The notes under the pieces are model-generated. The model searched no databases. It worked only from the letters and a program-made list of their open reading frames with translations, and had not been told where the DNA came from. From CAZYJD01 sp964647785 (GTDB lineage: Bacteria > Bacteroidota > Bacteroidia > NS11-12g > UBA9320), in assembly GCA_964647785.1 (NCBI GenBank), contig CAZYJD010000022.1, forward strand, positions 1-28,111: a stretch of 28,111 bases of DNA, read 5' to 3'. Below are positions 16,118-23,939 of the stretch, one piece after another (position 1 is the first letter of the stretch; every line of letters starts with the position of its first letter). Position numbers and translations under genes: made by a program.

Positions 16118-17365
16118 TTATCTTTTGGTGAGCAGGCCGACATAGAACAAGGGGTTTCGCAGTTTTTTCCGCAGGTCAACATTGTTGAACATGGAGGAGA
16201 GGATCTCTTCAAACTTTGGGTTGTTGTGGGCAATTCTGCTGGCAACTTTCACCAGCCAAGGATAGCGAAACATCTGTTGCAACTGCCTACTGATGCGCAG
16301 CTCCAGTTCCAGTTTGTCGCGCACCTTCTTTTCATAGGGCTCCAATTGCTTGGCGTGATAATTTCCATCCCTGCAGTTTTGTGCAATGGTTTCAGCAGCC
16401 CAGGTTCCGCTGTAAATGGCGTTGGGAATGCCCTCTCCGGTGAGTGGGTCAATGAGCCAGGCGGCATCCCCCACCAGCACATAACCATCGCCAACAAGGG
16501 GCACCTTATGCGAACCCAATGGCAGTCCGAAACCGCGGATGTCATCCACAGGGCGTCCGCCCGCAAATCGCTCCTTGATGCCTTCCTCCTTTTCAATCAC
16601 TTCGCGAATGAGTTTTTTTAGGTTCAGTCGGCGTTTTGCAACGATGTCTGAGCGCATACCCAATCCCACGTTGGCTTTCCCGTTGCCCAATGGGAAAATC
16701 CAGAAGTAGCCGGGAAGTAAGTCTTTTAGAAAGTGCAACTCCAGAAAGTTGTACCCATTCTCCTCGTTCAATCCTTCCCAATACCAGCGAACGGCAGCGG
16801 CGTAGTGCTGGGGGGGGATTTCCATCTTTAAGTAGCGTCTGCAAAACGTAGAGTGCGCCCCATCGGCAGCTACAATCATTTTGTGTTGCGTCTGTCGGCC
16901 GTCTTTGGCCCTTAAGTTCCATTCATTTCCCTGCTTGTTCACCTCCTTCAATTCAAAATTTTCCACGATTTGAATGAGGGGCTCTTTTTGAGCAAACTCC
17001 ATGAGGGTTTGATCGAATTGCATACGGGTGCTGATGTATCCAGACGGCCTAATCGAGGCTAGTGCTTCTTTGCCCAAAGAAGGGTGGGCAATGGTTACAT
17101 TTCGCTTGCCCGGAAATAGAAAACGAATGCCCCATGATGGGGTCATTAGGCCGGGGGTTGTTTTAAGGGCCGCAGCAATCTCCGGATTAACACGATTCAG
17201 CGCAGCCATGGTTTTGCCGCTGATGCCATCGCCGCATATTTTGTCTCTCGGGAAACAATCTTTGTCGATGACTGTACTGGGAATGCCCTCATTTGCGAGT
17301 TTTAGCGCAGTTGCGAGTCCTCCGGGGCCTGCCCCAATGATGCCAATGTTGCCTGATTGATTCAT
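16118..17365 (-). CDS. Geranylgeranyl-reductase-family FAD oxidoreductase
   Basis: 415 residues. The N-terminal FAD-binding motif reads IGIIGAGPGGLATA (7-20), followed by DKDCFPRDKICGDGISG (a conserved KxCGxG-type substrate-side motif). The second FAD motif VGDAAWLIDPLTGEGI lies near 292-307. This is the p-hydroxybenzoate-hydroxylase-fold family that contains geranylgeranyl reductases and related halogenase-like enzymes. Probable reaction: saturation of double bonds in an isoprenoid chain (inference, strengthened by the adjacent UbiA gene). A 69-nt spacer separates it from the TolC gene, the largest gap in this leftward series, so a separate promoter is possible. I see no strong -7 box there, only TATTTTCG close to the start. 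Confidence 0.85.
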   Translation of the reverse strand: MNQSGNIGIIGAGPGGLATALKLANEGIPSTVIDKDCFPRDKICGDGISGKTMAALNRVNPEIAAALKTTPGLMTPSWGIRFLFPGKRNVTIAHPSLGKEALASIRPSGYISTRMQFDQTLMEFAQKEPLIQIVENFELKEVNKQGNEWNLRAKDGRQTQHKMIVAADGAHSTFCRRYLKMEIPPQHYAAAVRWYWEGLNEENGYNFLELHFLKDLLPGYFWIFPLGNGKANVGLGMRSDIVAKRRLNLKKLIREVIEKEEGIKERFAGGRPVDDIRGFGLPLGSHKVPLVGDGYVLVGDAAWLIDPLTGEGIPNAIYSGTWAAETIAQNCRDGNYHAKQLEPYEKKVRDKLELELRISRQLQQMFRYPWLVKVASRIAHNNPKFEEILSSMFNNVDLRKKLRNPLFYVGLLTKR

Positions 17366-17434
17366 TGATGTTCCGAAAATACATTCTACAATTCATAACA
17401 TGAGCTAAAAAAGCATGCGCCCAGTTACGAGTGT

Positions 17435-18865
17435 TTATTGCTGGCTGTTCTGATAACTCTTGCCCAGCCACCAGTACAGAAGGCGCATTTGGTACATGCT
17501 CTCTGCTTCCATGGCCACCAGTTTTTTCTGAGACTCAACGTATTTGTTTTCCCTGCTGTTTACCAAAAAGAGGGAGCTTTCGCCCGTTTGGAATTTGATG
17601 TTCTCTGCTTCGAGCAGTCTGAAATAATCACGGGCGTTTTTGCCGAGTAATCGCAACATGTCATTCCGGTATTCCAGGGCAATCACTTCAGAGAGAATGC
17701 TGTTATATATTTTTTGTCGCTTCACCAGCAAATCGAGCTCCATTTGTTCTTGTTCAATTTTACTCAATTGCAGCGAGCCCCTCTCTTTTCTGATGAACAG
17801 GGGCATGGAGGCTTTGAACCCAATGATGTGGTTGTTGGCCGGTTCAAAACTGCCAAAGCCTTGGGCGCTAAAATCAGATCTGCCGGAAATGGCGGTATAA
17901 CTCAGGTCGAGTTGGGGTTTGAGTTGTTCTCGCCAATAGCGAATATCGGCCTCTACCTGATCTATTTTTAGGGATGCGGCCTGCAGTACCGGGTGTTGGT
18001 CCAAGCTGTCGTGCCAGCTTCTGCTGCTGTCGGTCAACTCAAAGAAAGCAGTGAGGAAGGCGGTGGAATCAAATATCGGGCGGCTTTCCGGGCGGATGAA
18101 TAATGGCTTTTGCTCGTTGGTCCAAAGAAATTGGGAAGCGTACCACAGGGCATTGACCTCTTCTTGTTGGCTTTCTTTCAATGCAATCTCTCGGTTTTGC
18201 AGTTGAATCAATGCTTCGAGGGTGTCTACTGCAGCTTTGTCGCCCTGCACATAGCTTTCAAGTGTTTGCTGGTAACGCACACGTGTTAAACCAAGCGCCT
18301 GTTCGGCGATGGCTAATGATCGGTATGCCTTGTACCATTTCCAATAGGCAGCGGAGGCATCGAGCAGCAAATCGTTCAGTGCACGAATGCGTTCGTTTTC
18401 ATTGAGATCACGATAAATGCGCGCTTTTTGAAGGTGGTTTCTTCGTTCATCCGTAAACAATCCTTTCCCAATGGGAATGCTTGCACCGGCATACACTTGG
18501 CCCTGATTTGGGAAGTTGTTTTGCGGATTGAGGTAATCTCCATTGCCATCCACCCAACCCATGCGAATATCCGCACCAATGAGGGTTGGAATCAGCAATT
18601 CAGCCTGTGGCAAGCTGTAATAATTCTTGTTATCGTAGTCCTTTGCGTAGTACTGCACCCCAATTTTCGGATCGAATTGCCCACGCGCTTTTCGCAGGTA
18701 AGCGGCGGCCTGATCGTTTAAGAGCTCGGCGCTTTTTGCCAGCGGGTGATTAAGCAATACATCATTGAGAAATGCTTCTTCACTTAGGCGAAGACTGTCA
18801 TTACGGCTATGCGCATTTGCAGCCCAAAGCAACAAAAATCCTATGACGGCAATCAGTTGCTTCAT
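17435..18865 (-). CDS. TolC-family outer-membrane efflux protein
   Basis: 476 residues with a signal peptide (MKQLIAVIGFLLLWAANAHS). Two repeats of long coiled-coil helices and short barrel strands are visible: LNDQAAAYLRKARGQFDPKIGV, then RYQQTLESYVQGDKAAVDTLEA in the first half, and LSKIEQEQMELDLL to RLLEAENIKFQTGESSLFLVNSRE in the second. The RG-[QS]-FDP and GESSLF/VN motifs are typical of TolC-type channels. It should form the outer-membrane tunnel of a tripartite pump with the HlyD and ABC proteins encoded upstream. Its start overlaps the HlyD stop by 4 nt. Confidence 0.92.
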   Translation of the reverse strand: MKQLIAVIGFLLLWAANAHSRNDSLRLSEEAFLNDVLLNHPLAKSAELLNDQAAAYLRKARGQFDPKIGVQYYAKDYDNKNYYSLPQAELLIPTLIGADIRMGWVDGNGDYLNPQNNFPNQGQVYAGASIPIGKGLFTDERRNHLQKARIYRDLNENERIRALNDLLLDASAAYWKWYKAYRSLAIAEQALGLTRVRYQQTLESYVQGDKAAVDTLEALIQLQNREIALKESQQEEVNALWYASQFLWTNEQKPLFIRPESRPIFDSTAFLTAFFELTDSSRSWHDSLDQHPVLQAASLKIDQVEADIRYWREQLKPQLDLSYTAISGRSDFSAQGFGSFEPANNHIIGFKASMPLFIRKERGSLQLSKIEQEQMELDLLVKRQKIYNSILSEVIALEYRNDMLRLLGKNARDYFRLLEAENIKFQTGESSLFLVNSRENKYVESQKKLVAMEAESMYQMRLLYWWLGKSYQNSQQ

Positions 18866-20232
18866 TTCTCGTCATGCACTTTTTCTCCCTTCAGGTCGGT
18901 CTCAACATGGAAATTTTCTGGGGTGTAGTAATCCGGTGGGAATCCGTTGAGTTTACGCCAGATTTCGTACCACACGGGCACTGTTTTGAGCAAGCCGATA
19001 CCACGGGCTCCTCCGCCCACACGCAAGGCTTCGGGCCATTTCTGATCATCCTCTGAAACCAGTATGCGGTATTTCCCATTGCTGCTGGTCACATTGTCGA
19101 TGGCCACAACCTTTCCCTTAAAAGTACCATAGGTGAGATTGGGCCAACCGCTGAAAACAATGGCGGGCCATCCATCAAACAGAAACTGCACCCTGCTGCC
19201 CATGTGCACCAACGGAAAATCCATGGGTTCTACGTACATCTCCACCGCCAGTTCGTATTCTGAAGGTACAACAGTGAGTATGGCCGTTCCATCTTTGATG
19301 TTTTCTCCCAATCCTGCTTGCAAGGTTTTGGTTACGAATCCATCTTGAGGGGCCAAAATATAGTAGAAGCCTGATCGAATGCTGTAATTCGAAACCTGAT
19401 TTCTCATCTTAGCCACCGTGGCCTCGGTGTCGTATAAATCGCTTAGCGCGCTGAATTTATCGCTCTCTGCTTTGGCAATTTTTTCATTGTACTCGTTTTG
19501 CACATTGCTAAGGCTAATCAGGGCATTCACATATTCATTCTGGCTTCCCAAATACTTGTTTTCAGAAGCGGTTTGTTTGGCGGTTGCTTCTTGAAACTTG
19601 AGCTTACGCGCTTCGAGTTCGGTGAGGGATTTCAGGCCCTGTTTGTACAATTCTTCCTGCCGTTTGAACTGCACGGCAGCAATTTGGTAATTCACTTTGG
19701 CTGCTTCGTATTCCATGCTGTCGCTCACCACCTTAAATCGGGCTTGTTGAACCTTGTTTTTACCTTCGTTGATTTTAAGGCGCATCACATCTCGCAAAGC
19801 CCCGATTTGCTTCTCGAGTGCTTCTATTTTGCTTTGGTATGAACCGATGGCACCCACCTTGGCATCGAGTTGTTGCTGGGTGCGTTGCACCAACTCCGGA
19901 TCGAAGTATTCACTTTTTACTTCAGATAGATGTATGAGGGTATCACCTTTGTTCACGTATTCGCCTTCGCGTACATACCATTTTTCAATGCGCCCGGCAA
20001 TGGTACTTTGCACCATTTGCGGCCTTTGGTCGGGGCGCAGGGTGGTTACCTTGCCTTTTGATTGGATGTTTTGGGTCCAGGGCAAGAACAAAAAGCCCAA
20101 TGAAAGCACGAGAATAGCGATGATTCGTCGCTTGATGCGCCTCCCGATGTAGGGGTTTTCAAGAATGGCAAACGACTTGTACCGCCCCTTATCAATCTTA
20201 TCATCAATTCTATTTTCAGAAATGTTCAGCAT
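18862..20232 (-). CDS. HlyD-family periplasmic adaptor of a type I secretion-like system
   Basis: 456 residues. It has a cytoplasmic N-terminus of about 35 residues, one membrane helix (about 36-53), a lipoyl half-motif GRIEKWYVREGEYVNKGDTL, long coiled-coil helices (about 105-275), the second lipoyl half (LAPQDGFVTKTLQAGLGENI) and a beta-barrel domain. It links an inner-membrane ABC exporter to TolC. The ABC gene ends 1 nt upstream and the TolC gene overlaps downstream by 4 nt, so the three are clearly one unit. The final 60 residues (VWYEIWRKLNGFPPDYYTPEN) form a tail that I do not recognise. Confidence 0.92.
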   Translation of the reverse strand: MLNISENRIDDKIDKGRYKSFAILENPYIGRRIKRRIIAILVLSLGFLFLPWTQNIQSKGKVTTLRPDQRPQMVQSTIAGRIEKWYVREGEYVNKGDTLIHLSEVKSEYFDPELVQRTQQQLDAKVGAIGSYQSKIEALEKQIGALRDVMRLKINEGKNKVQQARFKVVSDSMEYEAAKVNYQIAAVQFKRQEELYKQGLKSLTELEARKLKFQEATAKQTASENKYLGSQNEYVNALISLSNVQNEYNEKIAKAESDKFSALSDLYDTEATVAKMRNQVSNYSIRSGFYYILAPQDGFVTKTLQAGLGENIKDGTAILTVVPSEYELAVEMYVEPMDFPLVHMGSRVQFLFDGWPAIVFSGWPNLTYGTFKGKVVAIDNVTSSNGKYRILVSEDDQKWPEALRVGGGARGIGLLKTVPVWYEIWRKLNGFPPDYYTPENFHVETDLKGEKVHDEK

Positions 20233-20233
20233 C

Positions 20234-21925
20234 TTATACTTGCTCTATTCTTTCAATACGTCCTTTGTCCATATAAATTATCCGGTCGCATTTGCCCAGG
20301 AAATAAGGGTCACTGCTAATGGCCAGCAAGGTCCAGTTATTGCTTTGATCGGTCAGAAAATCGGTTATTTTATTTCGTTCATCCCTGGTAAATACTTGCA
20401 GGAAATCATCCATCACAATCAAGCGCGGCTGGCACACCACCGATCGCGCCAGGATAATTTTCTTCACTATGCTCGATGCCAAGCGGCCGCCGCCTGACTC
20501 AAGCATGGTGTCGTAGCCTCTTGGCAGGCTTTGCACAAACTCTTCCAGAAACAGGTTTTTAGCCGCCCATTTCACCTTGTTCCGGTCGATGTCTTTCCTG
20601 CCGATGGTGATATTTTCGAAGAGGCTTCCTTCAAAAATATCTTCCTGCATGAGGCTGTCGCCGGTATAATAACGCAAATCGGGTTCGTTGAGGTTTCCGA
20701 TGGGGTAATCATTGATTACAATGGTGCCATCATAAGAATCGTACAAGCCGGTGATGACATTGATTAGAGTGGTTTTGCCACTTCCGTTGGGGCCGCTGAA
20801 ACAGATGCGGTCATTGGCGCCAATGGTGAGGTTTACATCGCGCAGAATGTGGCTCCTATCCCGTAGGCTGAAATAGTTTACATCGCGTAATTCAATGGCC
20901 ATGCCCTTGCCGGTATCCACATCTGCAAATTTCAGATTGCCGTTTTCGCTCTCCAAGGGCACATCGGTAACATTGGCAATTTTTTCAACTGCAGTGAGCA
21001 CATCATAAATCGGTTCCATGGTTAATATGAGCTTTTCAGCCGAGCTCATGATGAGGATGATCACAATTTCTGAGGCCACAAACTGCCCCACATTGATTTC
21101 GTTGTTGATGACCAGAATGCCGCCAAGTACCAACAGTCCCAAAGTGATGAGCGATTTGAAGCCCACAATATTGGCGTACTGAAACACCAATACCTTGAAG
21201 TGCTGTTTGCGATACTTGAGGTAGTTCTGCACCAATGAGTCGGTTTTGTCGAGCGGAAGATCGGTATGTCCTGCCAGCTTGAAGGTGCTCATGGTGCGGG
21301 CAAGCTCTTTTAACCAATGCGCCACCCGGTATTTGTATTTGCTTTCATACAGGCTCGATTCTAGTCCGCGAGGCCCGGTGTAATAAAAGATGAACACCAG
21401 CACACTGATCAGTACCAAGCCAAAAAAGATGAAGAATGGGTGATAGAAAGAAAGCAAAATGAGACCAAATAGAATTTGCAAGGCAGAAGTGCTGAAATCC
21501 ATTAAAATCTTCGACAAGCCTTTTTGCACATTCAAGGTGTCGAAAAAGCGATTGATCAATTCGGGCGGGTAGTATTGGCTAACGGATTCAGCTTTGAAAC
21601 GCGGTATGCGATAGGCAAACTCAAAGGCGGCCCGGGTAAAAATGCGCTGTTGTAAAATTTCAGTGATGGACAGTTGCATCACCTGCAAAACTCCGGCCAG
21701 TGCAATACCAATGGTAACCACCATCGTGAGAATGATCCAGCTGGTGCTCACCTGCCCGGCTAAGATCAACCCAATGATGGCCTGTATACCCAAAGGAAGC
21801 GAGAGGTTCACCACCCCATTCATGATGGCGTAAACATATACATAGATGATGTCCCTCCGGTCGATGGACAGCATGCGGAAAAACCGCCGCAAAGGGTGTG
21901 GGCCGTCGAATTGGTAGGTACTCAT
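20234..21925 (-). CDS. ABC exporter (membrane plus ATPase half-transporter) with degenerate ATPase motifs
   Basis: 563 residues: six-helix exporter membrane domain (about 1-300) fused to an ATPase domain (about 335-563). There is no C39 peptidase at the N-terminus. Walker A is intact (GPNGSGKTT, Lys384) and a Q-loop region is present (SLMQEDIFEGSLFENI). Other motifs depart from consensus. The signature is SGGGRLASS (477-485) rather than LSGGQ. Walker B is LIVMDD with Asp507 where the catalytic Glu normally sits. The D-loop SALD is replaced by VFTRD, and the H-loop His is replaced by Ser538 (AISSDP). It should pair with the HlyD and TolC proteins encoded immediately downstream. The substrate is unknown; no toxin, bacteriocin or RTX gene lies nearby. 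It starts within the last 4 nt of the TetR gene. Confidence 0.9.
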   Translation of the reverse strand: MSTYQFDGPHPLRRFFRMLSIDRRDIIYVYVYAIMNGVVNLSLPLGIQAIIGLILAGQVSTSWIILTMVVTIGIALAGVLQVMQLSITEILQQRIFTRAAFEFAYRIPRFKAESVSQYYPPELINRFFDTLNVQKGLSKILMDFSTSALQILFGLILLSFYHPFFIFFGLVLISVLVFIFYYTGPRGLESSLYESKYKYRVAHWLKELARTMSTFKLAGHTDLPLDKTDSLVQNYLKYRKQHFKVLVFQYANIVGFKSLITLGLLVLGGILVINNEINVGQFVASEIVIILIMSSAEKLILTMEPIYDVLTAVEKIANVTDVPLESENGNLKFADVDTGKGMAIELRDVNYFSLRDRSHILRDVNLTIGANDRICFSGPNGSGKTTLINVITGLYDSYDGTIVINDYPIGNLNEPDLRYYTGDSLMQEDIFEGSLFENITIGRKDIDRNKVKWAAKNLFLEEFVQSLPRGYDTMLESGGGRLASSIVKKIILARSVVCQPRLIVMDDFLQVFTRDERNKITDFLTDQSNNWTLLAISSDPYFLGKCDRIIYMDKGRIERIEQV

Positions 21926-22599
21926 GATTTAATGGTGCTTAAAATCATGTGTTTAAGAAAGGTTCTCAAATCCAGGTGATAGTCTTTGTCAGGCAAATCG
22001 CTCAATCGCGGTAGATGTTGTGTGAAAAACTGCTGCGCAATGCTGGCTTCGATGGCGGTGCTGGCCAGAGAATGCGGATAGCGATAATCTGGATTGATCT
22101 GTTCAATGAGGGAGGCAATGAGGGCACAAAGACTTTTATAGGCAAGGAAGAAGCCTTCTTTGTTTTCTGCATCCACATCTTTGGTGAGATATGCTTTGGA
22201 GTATTCTGCGATTAAAATGCGGTTCAATACATCTTCATCGATATGGCTGATGCGATGATCTTTCCCGATGGGCTGGGTGAATAGGGCAATGGCTTTCTCC
22301 AGTTTGGCTTGCGGAGAATTGAGCTTGCTGAACTCCAATAGCATATTCAGCTCCAACCACGACCAATACCAGTTTACCAGGTACAACAGCAGCTTGTGCT
22401 TGTTTTCAAAGTAGCGGTAAATAGAGGCTTCTGTTGAGCTAATTTTAACCGCCAGTTTGCGAAAAGTAAAGGCTTCAAAGCCAATCTCATCAATCAACAA
22501 AATGCTGTTTTGTAAAATCCGTTTTCCGAGTTCACTCCCCTCGGGATCTTTCTGAAACAGGCGATGGTGCACCTGTATTTTGATTCCTTCAACAATCAC
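21922..22599 (-). CDS. TetR/AcrR-family transcription regulator
   Basis: 225 residues. The N-terminal TetR helix-turn-helix covers about 25-70: ILQNSILLIDEIGFEAFTFRKLA, then STEASIYRYFENKHKLL, which is the standard 'T..xIA..aG.s.g.lY.yF.sKe.L' pattern. The C-terminal part (about 75-225) is a helical ligand and dimer domain with no recognised ligand. First gene of the leftward series; it overlaps the ABC gene by 4 nt, so it is likely to autoregulate and control the exporter. The gene is preceded by a good -7 element at 22640-22647. Confidence 0.9.
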   Translation of the reverse strand: MIVEGIKIQVHHRLFQKDPEGSELGKRILQNSILLIDEIGFEAFTFRKLAVKISSTEASIYRYFENKHKLLLYLVNWYWSWLELNMLLEFSKLNSPQAKLEKAIALFTQPIGKDHRISHIDEDVLNRILIAEYSKAYLTKDVDAENKEGFFLAYKSLCALIASLIEQINPDYRYPHSLASTAIEASIAQQFFTQHLPRLSDLPDKDYHLDLRTFLKHMILSTIKS

Positions 22600-22639
22600 G
22601 ACACTTATAACTATTAAATAGGCGAAATGGTTTTGCCTG

Positions 22640-22647
22640 CAAATGTA
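22640..22647 (-). promoter_or_regulatory. -7 promoter element upstream of the TetR-exporter operon
   Basis: The minus strand reads TACATTTG, a full match to the Bacteroidota -7 consensus TAnnTTTG, 40 nt upstream of the TetR start. The -33 position is AT-rich (TTTAAAAG) without a clear TTG. Spacing to the start codon is ordinary. Confidence 0.45.
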
Positions 22648-22715
22648 ATAGTATTGCTTTTAAATTGTGGTGATTTACTATTTAATTCATCGAATAATTT
22701 GAAGGGTTGATATGT

Positions 22716-23939
22716 TCAGGAAGCAGGCTCATCATTTCCGGCTGCGTAATCCTTCAGGTATTCGTAGTCGGGTGTGAGGGTTCCATTCATATGGGTGAGC
22801 GTAGCTCGCTCAAGAATGCGATCGCGGTCTCCTTCAATGAGCAGTGGCAAGATGTGTTGCAACATTGCATCGCCGAATTCTTCCGATGCACTGGAGGGCA
22901 ATTCAGCCGGCAGGTTGGTAACGGCCATCACATCAATGGTATCGGGCAAATAGGGCGCGGTGGTTTGTTGCAGCGTTCCATCCCAACCGAAAACCGGGTC
23001 GTTGATGGGGGTTGCGCGCATGGTAATGGGCACGGAGCCTTCCACATCGCAAGTAATATCGGCAATCACACGCATGCGAAAATCAGATTTTGCCGTATCG
23101 GCTTTCTGAAACAGGGCGTCCATGTCATCTTCCCAGTACATGCCGTTGATGAGCATATCCACATGGCTCAGATAGGGTTGAAAGATGCCTTCGTAATGAT
23201 CGTGATTGGCAAAGAAGTCGCTGCGGTTCCAGGCTTTGCCGTCTTTGCGGCGATAGAGGTGTTCATTTTCGAGCAAGGCAAAAACGGGCTCGTTAAAATG
23301 GGCGTTGCGCAATTCTGCCGGACTTACCTCTCTGATGCCCAGTTGCGCCATGATTTCAAGCGAACCTGAGGCCACCCGACCGCTTCCGGTAAGAGCAATC
23401 TTAATGGCAGGTAGTTGTGCTTTCTTGAGTTCGCTGCGCAATTCCTGGTAGTCTTTGCAGCCATGAGCGGGTTTCAGTTCATAAGCTCCGTATTTGCGCC
23501 CCCACACCAACATGGCGTTGTAGGCGCCCACAATGCCGGCCCATCGGCCAAATCCAAGAATGCGGTCGCCTTTGGGCCAGCTCAGACATTCGTAATCAAT
23601 CATGCGAATGTTGTTGGCCAGTATCTTTTGCAGCAGTTTTTGGTTGTAGGGTTGTTTTTTTATGGTGTGCGAAAAGAACAAATAGGTTTTATGGGCCATG
23701 AGTTCGTTCACCGGCACTTCTTTGATGCCCAACAGGATGTCGGCTTCTGTTGCACGCTCCACCAAAATGGCCCCGGCTGCTTCATAAGCGCTGTCTGGAA
23801 ACACCCTTTCAGGCGATTTTTCCACCCAAATTTGCAATGCCGGCCAACGTTTCAAGGCTTGTTTGACCTGCGGCGGACTCAATGCCACCCTGCGGTCTGC
23901 CGGTTGTTTTCTTTCGCGTATGAGCGCAATCTTTATCAT
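22716..23939 (-). CDS. Saccharopine dehydrogenase / lysine-ketoglutarate-reductase-like NAD(P) oxidoreductase
   Basis: 407 residues. The N-terminal domain follows the alanine dehydrogenase/transhydrogenase pattern (RERKQPADRRVALSP at 9-23). FFSHTIKKQPYNQKLLQ and RMIDYECL closely resemble the lysine-ketoglutarate reductase half of plant and animal AASS. A Rossmann motif GSGRVASGSLEIM lies near 183-195, and DITCDVEGSVP marks the C-terminal lobe. Expected chemistry: reductive or oxidative conversion between lysine plus 2-oxoglutarate and saccharopine, or a related amine-keto acid reaction. No partner glutamate-forming saccharopine dehydrogenase is seen in the window. It overlaps the protease gene by 4 nt (ATGA), so it is translated from the same transcript. 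A link in function with the protease is not evident. Family firm; exact substrate unproven. Confidence 0.82.
   Translation of the reverse strand: MIKIALIRERKQPADRRVALSPPQVKQALKRWPALQIWVEKSPERVFPDSAYEAAGAILVERATEADILLGIKEVPVNELMAHKTYLFFSHTIKKQPYNQKLLQKILANNIRMIDYECLSWPKGDRILGFGRWAGIVGAYNAMLVWGRKYGAYELKPAHGCKDYQELRSELKKAQLPAIKIALTGSGRVASGSLEIMAQLGIREVSPAELRNAHFNEPVFALLENEHLYRRKDGKAWNRSDFFANHDHYEGIFQPYLSHVDMLINGMYWEDDMDALFQKADTAKSDFRMRVIADITCDVEGSVPITMRATPINDPVFGWDGTLQQTTAPYLPDTIDVMAVTNLPAELPSSASEEFGDAMLQHILPLLIEGDRDRILERATLTHMNGTLTPDYEYLKDYAAGNDEPAS

Noticed and set aside
16111..16245. N-terminal extension of the UbiA protein to 16245
   Set aside because: The extension reads through the end of the flavoprotein gene in another frame and is Ser/Thr/Cys/Pro rich, unlike a UbiA N-terminus; MQRIWWFLRP is the natural start.
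16004..16621. 205-codon plus-strand frame across the UbiA/flavoprotein junction
   Set aside because: It crosses two coupled minus-strand genes with intact motifs and has no independent support.
20234..22599. Bacteriocin/peptide exporter with leader peptidase
   Set aside because: The ABC protein lacks the N-terminal C39 peptidase, and no small double-glycine-leader peptide gene is visible nearby.
22707..23369. 220-codon plus-strand frame opposite the oxidoreductase gene
   Set aside because: It lies opposite a conserved enzyme with known motifs; no start signal or family likeness.
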